A DNA stretch of 11,729 nt from NCBI GenBank assembly GCA_020854015.1, contig JADZGG010000042.1, positions 1 through 11,729 on the forward strand. Reading direction: 5' to 3'. The DNA is from Flavobacteriales bacterium. Its GTDB lineage: Bacteria; Bacteroidota; Bacteroidia; Flavobacteriales_F; PHOS-HE28. Shown one piece after another: positions 1 through 5,626 of this stretch; position 1 is the stretch's first letter, and every line of letters begins with the position of its first letter. The position numbers and the translations under genes were made by a program. The notes below the pieces were generated by a model that was not told the DNA's origin, made no database searches, and saw nothing but the letters and a program-made list of their open reading frames with translations.

Positions 1-13
1 AGAGTTAAGCCCA

Positions 14-1357
14 ATGGCAGAATACAAACCACCCACCTCCGAAGCTGAATTCGCTGCGAACTTCTCGCCGAAGAAGCCCCTCATGTCGGACACGGAAGCG
101 TACTACGAGAGCTCGCGCTGTCTGTATTGCTACGATGCGCCGTGTATCACCGCTTGCCCTACGGGGATCGACATCCCGCTCTTCATCCGGCAGATCAACA
201 GTGACAACAAGGACGGCGCGGCGAAGACGATCTACGAAAGCAACTGGATGGGCCATGCCTGCGGGAATGTGTGCCCCACCGAAGAACTGTGCGAGGGTGC
301 CTGCGTGTACAATCACAGCGATGTGAAGCCGATCGAGATCGGACGTTTGCAAGCACACGCCACGACCGTTGTGATCCGGTCGAAGAAGAAACTCTTTCGA
401 ACCGGCAAGGACACCGGGAAGAAGATTGCGGTGATCGGAGCGGGTCCGGCGGGGATCTCAGCTGCTTGTGAGCTACGGATGCTCGGCCACGCGGTGGACA
501 TCTTCGAGGCGAAGGCCAAGCCCAGCGGCCTGTGCGTGTATGGTGTTGCCCCGTACAAGCTCACCAACGAAGAAGCGTTGGATGAGGTCGCTTACTTGCA
601 GGAGCAATTCGGTTTCACTGTCCAGTACAACAAGCCGATCAACGGTCGCATGGACTTTGAAAAGCTGGAGAAGGGCTACGATGCGATCTTCATCGGCATC
701 GGCTTGGGCAGCACTTCGGCGCTCGGTATTCCTGGCGAGGACAAGCAGGGCGTGATCGGTGCGCTGGAGTTCGTGGAAGAACTGCGGATGAATCACCACA
801 AGACCCCGATCGGAAAGAAGGTGATCGTGCTCGGTGGCGGTAACACGGCCATGGATGCTGCCAGTGAAAGTTGCCGCATGGGTGCTGATAGTGTGGTCAT
901 CGCGTACCGCCGTGGTCCGGAGGAGATGGGCGCCTACAGCTTCGAGTTCGATCTCGCGAAGAAGAGCGGCGCGAAGGCACTGTTCAATGTGACGCCTGTG
1001 GAAGTCATGGGTAACGGCTCTGTGACCGGCGTGAAATTCATTCGCAACAAAGCGGCCTATGGCAAGATCGAGGCGATCCCTGGCAGTGAGTTCGTGGAGC
1101 CTTGCGATATGGTCCTTCTCGGCACTGGACAGGGCAAACAAGTGGAATTGCTGGAACAGATCAGCGGCGTAAAACTGGAACACAAGAGCCGCATCCTCGA
1201 CGACCGCGGTCGCCTTGTGGTGAACGAACAGTATCAAACGAACAACCCGAAATATTTCGCTGCGGGCGATGCCGTGAATGGCGGTGTGGAAGTGGTGAAC
1301 GCGGCTGCTGAAGCGAAAAAGGCGGCGCACGGGATCGATCAATACTTGAAGAGATAG
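14..1357 (+). CDS. preT: NAD(P)H-binding subunit of dihydropyrimidine dehydrogenase (PreT-like)
   Basis: Predicted electron-input subunit of bacterial dihydropyrimidine dehydrogenase: it takes electrons from NAD(P)H through flavin and iron-sulfur centres and passes them to PreA in the cytoplasm. The 447-residue protein has an N-terminal helical iron-sulfur domain. C36, C39, C44 and C97 match one [4Fe-4S] set of mammalian DPD. C48, C87, C93 and Q113 match the other, including the unusual Gln ligand in IGRLQ. A two-dinucleotide-domain flavoprotein follows: GAGPAG at 142-147 for FAD, GGGNTAMD at 274-281 with AYRR at 297-300 for the NAD(P)H site, and the closing AAGDA near 416-420. Glutamate synthase small subunit shares this fold, but the neighbouring preA and the close match of the N-terminal domain to DPD favour PreT. 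The ATG is only 13 bp from the window edge, so the promoter is not visible. No strong Shine-Dalgarno is seen. The ligand assignment rests on my recall of the DPD sequence. Confidence 0.93.
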   Translation: MAEYKPPTSEAEFAANFSPKKPLMSDTEAYYESSRCLYCYDAPCITACPTGIDIPLFIRQINSDNKDGAAKTIYESNWMGHACGNVCPTEELCEGACVYNHSDVKPIEIGRLQAHATTVVIRSKKKLFRTGKDTGKKIAVIGAGPAGISAACELRMLGHAVDIFEAKAKPSGLCVYGVAPYKLTNEEALDEVAYLQEQFGFTVQYNKPINGRMDFEKLEKGYDAIFIGIGLGSTSALGIPGEDKQGVIGALEFVEELRMNHHKTPIGKKVIVLGGGNTAMDAASESCRMGADSVVIAYRRGPEEMGAYSFEFDLAKKSGAKALFNVTPVEVMGNGSVTGVKFIRNKAAYGKIEAIPGSEFVEPCDMVLLGTGQGKQVELLEQISGVKLEHKSRILDDRGRLVVNEQYQTNNPKYFAAGDAVNGGVEVVNAAAEAKKAAHGIDQYLKR

Positions 1358-1359
1358 TC

Positions 1360-2709
1360 ATGGCAGACCTAAGAACGAACCTAGCGGGCATCAAGTCGCC
1401 CAATCCTTTCTGGCTCGCCTCCGCGCCACCTACGAACAGCGGCTACCAGATCATGAAAGCATTCGACGCCGGCTGGGGCGGTGCCGTGTGGAAGACCCTC
1501 GGTGTACCCGTGGTGAACGTGAGCAGCCGCTACGGCGCCGTGAACTACCGCGACAACCGCATGGTGGGCTTCAACAACATCGAACTGATCACCGACCGAC
1601 CACTAGCGGACAACCTGCGTGAGATCTCCGAAGTGAAAAAGCGCTTCCCGGAGCACGCGGTGATCGCCTCGCTGATGGTAGAGACGCGCGAGGAATGGCA
1701 CCAGATCGTGCGCGACGTGGAGAACGCCGGTGCGGATGGCATCGAGCTGAACTTCGGTTGTCCGCATGGGATGTGCGAGCGTGGCATGGGCAGCGCTGTA
1801 GGGCAGGAACCGAAGGTGTTGCAGACCATTGTTGAGTGGGTGAAGGAAGTGGCAAAGGTCCCCGTGATCACGAAGCTCACCCCGAATATTTCTGACATCA
1901 CACGTCCGGCGCGTGCAGCACGAGCGGGCGGCAGCGATGCGATCTCCCTGATCAACACCATCCAAAGCGTGGTGGGCGTGGACCTCGACACTTTCGTTCC
2001 CATGCCGAACGTGGATGGCAAGAGCACCAACGGCGGTTACTGCGGTCCCGCTGTGAAGCCGATCGCCTTGAACATGCTCAAGAACTGCGCACAGGATAGC
2101 CAGGTCGGTATTCCGATCAGCGGGATCGGCGGCGTGGAGAACTGGCGTGATGCGGCGGAGTTCATCCTGCTCGGTGCAAGCTCGGTGCAGGTCTGTACCG
2201 CCGTGATGCACTACGGCTTCGGCATCATCCGCGATCTTAAGTCGGGTCTGGAGCGCTACATGGACGAGAAGGGCTTCAAGACCTTGGACGATTTCCGCGG
2301 CAAGGCGCTGCCGAACATCGTGCATTGGGAGGACCTCAACCTGAAGTACAAGGTCGTCGCGGAGATCAACGCCGACAAGTGCATCGGCTGCCAACTCTGC
2401 TACACCGCCTGCGAGGACGGCGCGCACCAAGCCATCGGCCTATCCAGCGATCCGCTGATCCGCATCCCGAGCATCATCGAGGAGAACTGCGTGGGTTGCA
2501 ATCTCTGCTCCATCGTTTGCCCTGTGGAGGACTGCATCACCATGGAGCGCCGCGATGATGGCAAGGAGTACCTGACCTGGGGCGATCGCACGCGCGCCGG
2601 CAACATCCCGAAGACCTTCGATGATGAACTCGCCGGTGGACGTCACCATTGGGTGCCGGAACCTGCGGATGCATTGACGAAGAAGAAGCCGAGGCACTAT
2701 AAGGGGTGA
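1360..2709 (+). CDS. preA: Catalytic subunit of NAD-dependent dihydropyrimidine dehydrogenase (PreA-like)
   Basis: Predicted pyrimidine-reducing subunit: FMN-dependent reduction of uracil or thymine to the 5,6-dihydro base, in complex with PreT. The 449 residues form a dihydroorotate-dehydrogenase-like TIM barrel (about 1-320) followed by a two-cluster ferredoxin domain. The active-site loop has N131 and C134 in NFGCPHG; C134 aligns with the general-acid Cys671 of mammalian DPD and N131 with Asn668. TKLTPN (171-176), the NT pair at 199-200 and the SGIGG loop at 254-258 fit flavin and substrate binding. The [4Fe-4S] ligands are C341, C344, C347, C351 and C377, C380, C383, C387. The protein is somewhat longer than E. 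coli PreA (about 411 residues, from memory) because of a charged tail of about 50 residues after the second cluster. The gene starts 2 bp after the preT stop, so the two are surely co-transcribed. The NAD versus NADP preference cannot be read here. Confidence 0.95.
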   Translation: MADLRTNLAGIKSPNPFWLASAPPTNSGYQIMKAFDAGWGGAVWKTLGVPVVNVSSRYGAVNYRDNRMVGFNNIELITDRPLADNLREISEVKKRFPEHAVIASLMVETREEWHQIVRDVENAGADGIELNFGCPHGMCERGMGSAVGQEPKVLQTIVEWVKEVAKVPVITKLTPNISDITRPARAARAGGSDAISLINTIQSVVGVDLDTFVPMPNVDGKSTNGGYCGPAVKPIALNMLKNCAQDSQVGIPISGIGGVENWRDAAEFILLGASSVQVCTAVMHYGFGIIRDLKSGLERYMDEKGFKTLDDFRGKALPNIVHWEDLNLKYKVVAEINADKCIGCQLCYTACEDGAHQAIGLSSDPLIRIPSIIEENCVGCNLCSIVCPVEDCITMERRDDGKEYLTWGDRTRAGNIPKTFDDELAGGRHHWVPEPADALTKKKPRHYKG

Positions 2710-2714
2710 AGAGG

Positions 2715-2800
2715 CTTGGTTGTTGGTTGTCAGTGTCCACCGTCGCACATTCCTGCGCGCGGTTCCGTGCGACGGTCTGAACGGCCAACCGACAACCAAG
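2715..2800 (+). repeat. Long imperfect hairpin just after preA
   Basis: The outer stem pairs 2715-2729 with 2786-2800: 15 bp, all Watson-Crick except one T-G wobble. A symmetric 9 + 9 nt internal loop follows, then a perfect 10-bp inner stem (accgtcgcac at 2739-2748 with gtgcgacggt at 2767-2776) and an 18-nt loop. It begins 5 bp after the preA stop codon. There is no T-run after it, so it is not a classic intrinsic terminator. It could act as a 3'-end stabiliser, a processing site or a REP-like element. Its arms contain the same words (gttggttgtcag, gtgcgac) as the direct repeats that follow, so it belongs to the same repeat family. Confidence 0.75.
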
Positions 2801-2813
2801 TACTCCGAACAAA

Positions 2814-2850
2814 GCCTGTGCGACAGAAAAACCGACAACTGACAACCAAC
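2814..2850 (+). repeat. Direct repeat copy A (37 bp)
   Basis: This 37-bp unit begins gcctgtgcgacag and ends gacaaccaac. It matches copy B (2863-2899) at 36 of 37 positions; the one difference is a/c at the 14th base. Copy starts are 49 bp apart, with 12 bp of unrelated sequence between the copies. Unlike the other two clear copies, this one is not followed by a start codon. The last 13 bases (2838-2850) are a perfect reverse complement of 2722-2734. Confidence 0.85.
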
Positions 2851-2862
2851 TACCCGCGCCTG

Positions 2863-2899
2863 GCCTGTGCGACAGACAAACCGACAACTGACAACCAAC
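2863..2899 (+). repeat. Direct repeat copy B, leader of the S23 gene
   Basis: Second 37-bp copy of the unit at 2814-2850, with one mismatch. It ends two bases before the ATG at 2902, so it occupies the position where a ribosome binding site would lie. It contains no AGGAGG-like sequence and is instead rich in A and C. The last 13 bases (2887-2899) are a perfect reverse complement of 2722-2734. Confidence 0.85.
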
Positions 2900-2901
2900 C
2901 T

Positions 2902-3375
2902 ATGGCAACCATCAGGCACTTCAAAGATCTTCGCGCGTGGCAGCAATGCCGTGTGGTGCGCATGGCGATCCGTGCGTTGGTGAAAAATTGGCCTGCTGAG
3001 GAAAAGTATCGCCTTGTCGATCAGATCATACGTTCCAGCAGAGGCCCGACGGCACACATATCCGAGGGCTATGGAAGGTTCTATGAAAAGGAGAACATCC
3101 GCTATTGCCGGACTGCACGTGGTTCCTTGTACGAGACCCAGGACCATTTGATAACTGCTTGTGATGATGGCATCATCACAGAGCAGATCATGCAAACTCA
3201 CTTCGATCAAGTGGAGCAGGCGATCACTACGGTGAACGGGTACATCAAGTACCTCAAGGGGTTATCGGTGAGCAAGGGTGGTGGCGTTGCCGAGCCGACA
3301 ACAAAGTATGGAATGCCCAAGTCGAGCACCACGGAATCACCGGGCCCAGAAAACCCATTGGAAGCGGATATCTAG
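2902..3375 (+). CDS. Four-helix-bundle protein of the S23 / 23S rRNA intervening-sequence family
   Basis: A 157-residue soluble, probably all-helical protein of the S23 family, first known from intervening sequences inside 23S rRNA genes and also common as stand-alone genes in Bacteroidota; it is structurally related to the Avd accessory protein of diversity-generating retroelements. The molecular role of stand-alone members is not established. Family hallmarks are FKDLRAWQ at 7-14, the QIIRSS segment and the SEGYGRFYEKEN motif closing helix 2 (normally N-x-x-EG-x-GR), the ARGSLYET motif opening helix 3, and a terminal YIKYLKGL. The last 35 or so residues (from SVSKGGG) are polar, low in hydrophobic content and outside the usual domain. 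The reading frame stays open upstream to 2716, but that part is only translated repeat, so ATG 2902 is chosen, where the family homology begins. No 23S rRNA sequence and no reverse transcriptase are nearby. The gene separates preA from the deaminase gene. Confidence 0.9.
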   Translation: MATIRHFKDLRAWQQCRVVRMAIRALVKNWPAEEKYRLVDQIIRSSRGPTAHISEGYGRFYEKENIRYCRTARGSLYETQDHLITACDDGIITEQIMQTHFDQVEQAITTVNGYIKYLKGLSVSKGGGVAEPTTKYGMPKSSTTESPGPENPLEADI

Positions 3376-3394
3376 TGCATTTGAGCGCTGGATA

Positions 3395-3429
3395 TGCGCG
3401 ACGGACAAACCAACAACAGACAACCGAAC
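3395..3429 (+). repeat. Diverged third copy of the leader repeat, before the deaminase gene
   Basis: Thirty-five bases align with the last 34 bases of copy B (2866-2899), with four substitutions and one inserted g near the end. Shared words include gacaaacc and gacaacc. As in copy B, exactly two bases separate its end from an ATG (here 3432). The inserted base and the different translation frame of the two copies show that the DNA or RNA sequence, not an encoded peptide, is what the copies share. Confidence 0.7.
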
Positions 3430-3431
3430 AC

Positions 3432-3863
3432 ATGGATCCCCACATGCAAGCTGCCATCGACGAAGCCCGCTTGGGCCGTTCACAGGGTGGCATACCCATC
3501 GGCTCGGTGCTGGTGCGCGACGGCAAGATGATCGCACGCGGACACAATAAGCGCGTGCAGGAGAAGAACCCAATCCTACACGGCGAGATGGACTGCCTGA
3601 ACAACGCGGGACGCATCGGCAGCTACAACGGCACCACGATCTATTCCACCCTGATGCCCTGCTATATGTGCGCGGGCACCATCGTGCAGTTCAAGATCAA
3701 GAAGGTGGTGGTGGGAGAGAGCCGCACATTTGCCGGTGCCAAGGAGTTCATGGAGAGCCACGGCGTGGAGGTGATCGATCTGGACTTACCGGAGTGCGTG
3801 CAGATGATGGAGGAGTTCATCGCGGCGGAGCCGGAGCTGTGGAACGAGGATATCGGCGAATAG
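3432..3863 (+). CDS. Yeast-type cytosine deaminase-like enzyme (CDA superfamily)
   Basis: Predicted zinc hydrolase that deaminates a free base, most likely cytosine to uracil, in the cytoplasm. The 143-residue protein has the full zinc site: HGE with H50 and E52 (ligand and proton shuttle) and PCYMC with C77 and C80. It follows yeast Fcy1 beyond the common fold: GGIPIG at 19-24, GHN with N39 (equivalent to substrate-binding Asn51) and a C-terminus WNEDIGE, where W137 and D140 match Trp152 and Asp155 that close over cytosine in Fcy1. These equivalences are from memory of the Fcy1 sequence. It is unrelated to the CodA-type bacterial cytosine deaminase. ATG 3432 is chosen because it follows the leader repeat and fits the domain start; ATG 3444 is an alternative, and the in-frame ATG at 3375 would translate the repeat. 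Uracil made here is the substrate of PreTA upstream. Guanine deaminase or another base deaminase is a less likely reading. Confidence 0.88.
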   Translation: MDPHMQAAIDEARLGRSQGGIPIGSVLVRDGKMIARGHNKRVQEKNPILHGEMDCLNNAGRIGSYNGTTIYSTLMPCYMCAGTIVQFKIKKVVVGESRTFAGAKEFMESHGVEVIDLDLPECVQMMEEFIAAEPELWNEDIGE

Positions 3864-3866
3864 AAC

Positions 3867-3959
3867 GCGGATGACGCGGATCTTTATGATGCACGCAGAT
3901 CTGACGTGAAGGAGTGTTGAACGTATCAGCGTTGATCCGTTCGATCTGCGTCATTCCGC
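3867..3959. repeat. Imperfect inverted repeat between convergent genes
   Basis: gcggatgacgcggatc (3867-3882) is an imperfect reverse complement of gatctgcgtcattccgc (3943-3959), with one extra base and one substitution. A second short match, cgcagatc (3894-3901), is a perfect reverse complement of 3943-3950. Inside lies a hairpin, 3919-3928 with 3933-3942 (9 of 10 pairs, 4-nt loop). The element lies between the ends of the plus-strand deaminase gene and the minus-strand Fn3 gene, where a two-way transcription stop would be expected. It lacks the T-tract of an intrinsic terminator, so it may instead be a dispersed intergenic repeat. Confidence 0.6.
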
Positions 3960-3989
3960 TATGGCGGAACAGGTCCTGCGTTCCATGCC

Positions 3990-4012
3990 GAGCCGGACCG
4001 TGGAACGAGGAT
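3990..4012 (+). repeat. Second copy of the deaminase gene's 3' end
   Basis: Twenty-three bases starting gagccgga and ending tggaacgaggat match 3828-3851, inside the last codons of the deaminase gene, except for one missing base and two nearby substitutions. The copy lies about 140 bp after the stop codon and is not followed by the matching last codons. It may be a short duplication left by slippage or by insertion of the intervening inverted repeat. Confidence 0.55.
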
Positions 4013-4039
4013 CCTTATAATGGCACATGGCAGCGCTGT

Positions 4040-5626
4040 TCACCACCGCACGCTCACCGGCTCACTGGGTTCGCTCTCGCTGCCGTCGCTCAGTACCAGG
4101 CGGACAACGTAGGTGTTCAATGCTCCAGTGCGTGGCGAGGGATCCAAGTGTCCGTCCGAGTCGACTTTCACGGTGCCCAACAGGACAGGCTCGCTTTCGT
4201 CCACCGCACGATAGACGTTCAAGCCCTTGCCCTGGCGCGCGGCTGCGGCCCATTCCAGCTGGATGCCCTTTGTCGTGCTGCGGGCCATGAGCATGCGCGG
4301 AGCTCGCTGCATCGACGCGTCACCGGCGAGCACGGCCTCGGCCGAGGGTACACCACGCGTGCCATCAAGCGTCACCCCCACAATGCGGTAGCGGTAGGCG
4401 CGCTCCGGTGCTGCGGTGGAGTCCGTGAACACCATCACTCCGGGATCCAAAGATGTTTTGTTCAGCGCGGAGAACGCATCGCTTCCTTCATCGGCGCGTT
4501 CCACCACGGCATGGAAGGCACCCGGCTCACCGGCCCACGGATCGCGCCAAGAGATGATGACGCCCTGCGCTTCCATGCGCCGTACGGCAAGATCCGTTGG
4601 TGAAGTGGGGATGCGCAGGTCGAAGGTCTGCACCTCGACACGTTCCGAGGGCTCGCTGATGATGCCCCCGATGCTCACCGTTCGCACCCGGTAGCTCACC
4701 ACCGTATTGCCGGCCGTCGTGCTGTCGTTCCAGTACACGGCCCCGCTGCTGTCCGCCCGAAGGCCATCGCCCACCAGCACGAACGCATCGGATCCCGGAA
4801 GCCCGCGTTCCACCTGGTAGTACGCGGCATCCGGCCCCACGTGCGGCCAGTTCAAATGCACCCCCTTCCCATCGGCACGGACCATCAGCACGGTAGGTGC
4901 AGCCGCTACGGGTTCCGCATCGCTCACGCCCTGCACCGGCATGCTCAGGGTGGAAAGCCCCACGACATCGATGACCTCGAGGCGATAGAAGTAGGTTTCC
5001 TTCACACGTTGTACGCGATCGGTGTAGCTGCTGTCGGTAGCGGGCACTTCGGCGAGGCGCTCGTACGGGCCATCGTAGCGCACGGCGCGATGCACCACTA
5101 TCCCGCGTGCGCGCACCGCGTTCTCCAGGTGCCAGGTGATCTTGATCGCGCGTTCGCTTCGCAGGTCTTGCGCGTGGATGGAATGCATCCAAGGCTGTGC
5201 TTCGCTGTTCAGGTTGTGCGCCGCGATCCATCCCGATGAAGCACCTTCCGCACCGAGGCTGTCCACCGGCACGATGCGGTACTCATAGATGCCCAGTTCG
5301 GTGAACGCGCTGTCCCAGCACAACACGATGGTCGAGTCGTTCCGCGTGCCCGAAACGACCAGCGGATGGATCTCCGCCTCCTCGCCGATGTGTTGGCGGC
5401 GGCGGTACACGCGCACCTTGGCCACCTTGCAGGCCGGTGACCACCAGCCGACGCGTATGCGTTCACCTTCCGTGGCAGCGGATAACGGGGTCAGTTTGCA
5501 GGCCTGGACCGAAGGAGGTTTCGTTCCACCGGTCGAAGTGCTTGTCGCGGACTGCTGACCCAAACACGGGATAGCGAGGATCGCCAGAAGGAGGCTCAAG
5601 GTTTTCATGGTCATTCGCTTTTTCAT
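4040..5626 (-). CDS. Exported protein with five fibronectin type III-like repeats
   Basis: A 528-residue protein with no recognisable enzymatic motif. The N-terminus MKKRMTMKTLSLLLAILAIP is a signal peptide with likely signal-peptidase I cleavage after CLG (about residue 23). The Cys there is preceded by I-P, so it is a poor lipobox. Five Fn3-like units of about 90 residues follow (roughly 41-135, 147-235, 243-333, 340-433, 442-528). Each has the strand-B Trp (W61, W165, W260, W360, W459), and each has a strand-F motif of the Y-x-Y-R type (YEYRI, YFYRL, VSYRV, YRYRI, TYVVR). The protein ends straight after the fifth unit, with no sortase signal, membrane anchor or type IX sorting domain. The start at 5626 is chosen because its ATG overlaps the upstream stop as ATGA, suggesting coupled translation; an ATG at 5635 is also in frame. 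Fn3 units suggest protein or polysaccharide binding, but the partner is unknown. It is probably the last gene of the minus-strand operon. Confidence 0.85.
   Translation of the reverse strand: MKKRMTMKTLSLLLAILAIPCLGQQSATSTSTGGTKPPSVQACKLTPLSAATEGERIRVGWWSPACKVAKVRVYRRRQHIGEEAEIHPLVVSGTRNDSTIVLCWDSAFTELGIYEYRIVPVDSLGAEGASSGWIAAHNLNSEAQPWMHSIHAQDLRSERAIKITWHLENAVRARGIVVHRAVRYDGPYERLAEVPATDSSYTDRVQRVKETYFYRLEVIDVVGLSTLSMPVQGVSDAEPVAAAPTVLMVRADGKGVHLNWPHVGPDAAYYQVERGLPGSDAFVLVGDGLRADSSGAVYWNDSTTAGNTVVSYRVRTVSIGGIISEPSERVEVQTFDLRIPTSPTDLAVRRMEAQGVIISWRDPWAGEPGAFHAVVERADEGSDAFSALNKTSLDPGVMVFTDSTAAPERAYRYRIVGVTLDGTRGVPSAEAVLAGDASMQRAPRMLMARSTTKGIQLEWAAAARQGKGLNVYRAVDESEPVLLGTVKVDSDGHLDPSPRTGALNTYVVRLVLSDGSESEPSEPVSVRW

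Noticed and set aside
14..1357. Glutamate synthase small subunit
   Set aside because: The flavoprotein fold is shared, but the N-terminal iron-sulfur domain follows DPD including the Gln ligand, and the next gene is preA rather than a glutamate synthase large subunit.
1735..1806. Loss of the catalytic cysteine in PreA, because Val147 lies where the DPD stretch LACGQ has Cys
   Set aside because: The DPD general acid Cys671 is three residues after Asn668, in the S-C-P-H-G segment. Its equivalent here is C134 in NFGCPHG, which is present. Val at the other position is, from memory, normal for bacterial PreA.
473..2430. Long minus-strand frames opposite preT (473-1342) and preA (1603-2430)
   Set aside because: Both are in the codon-aligned antisense frame of clearly real genes, and their products have the His/Arg-rich composition of shadow frames.
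2715..2899. CRISPR array
   Set aside because: There are only two near-identical copies with a 12-bp gap plus diverged and inverted copies, no uniform spacers and no cas genes.
2716..2901. N-terminal extension of the S23 protein to a start at 2716
   Set aside because: The extra 62 residues are translated hairpin and direct repeats, and S23 family homology begins at ATG 2902.
2902..3375. Diversity-generating retroelement accessory protein (Avd)
   Set aside because: The fold family is related, but no reverse transcriptase, template repeat or variable repeat is visible nearby, and the EGYGR motif fits ordinary S23 proteins.
3914..4603. Plus-strand frame of 229 codons starting in the convergent junction
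   Set aside because: Most of it is codon-aligned antisense to the Fn3 gene, and the part in the junction lies across the inverted repeat. No domain or start signal supports it.
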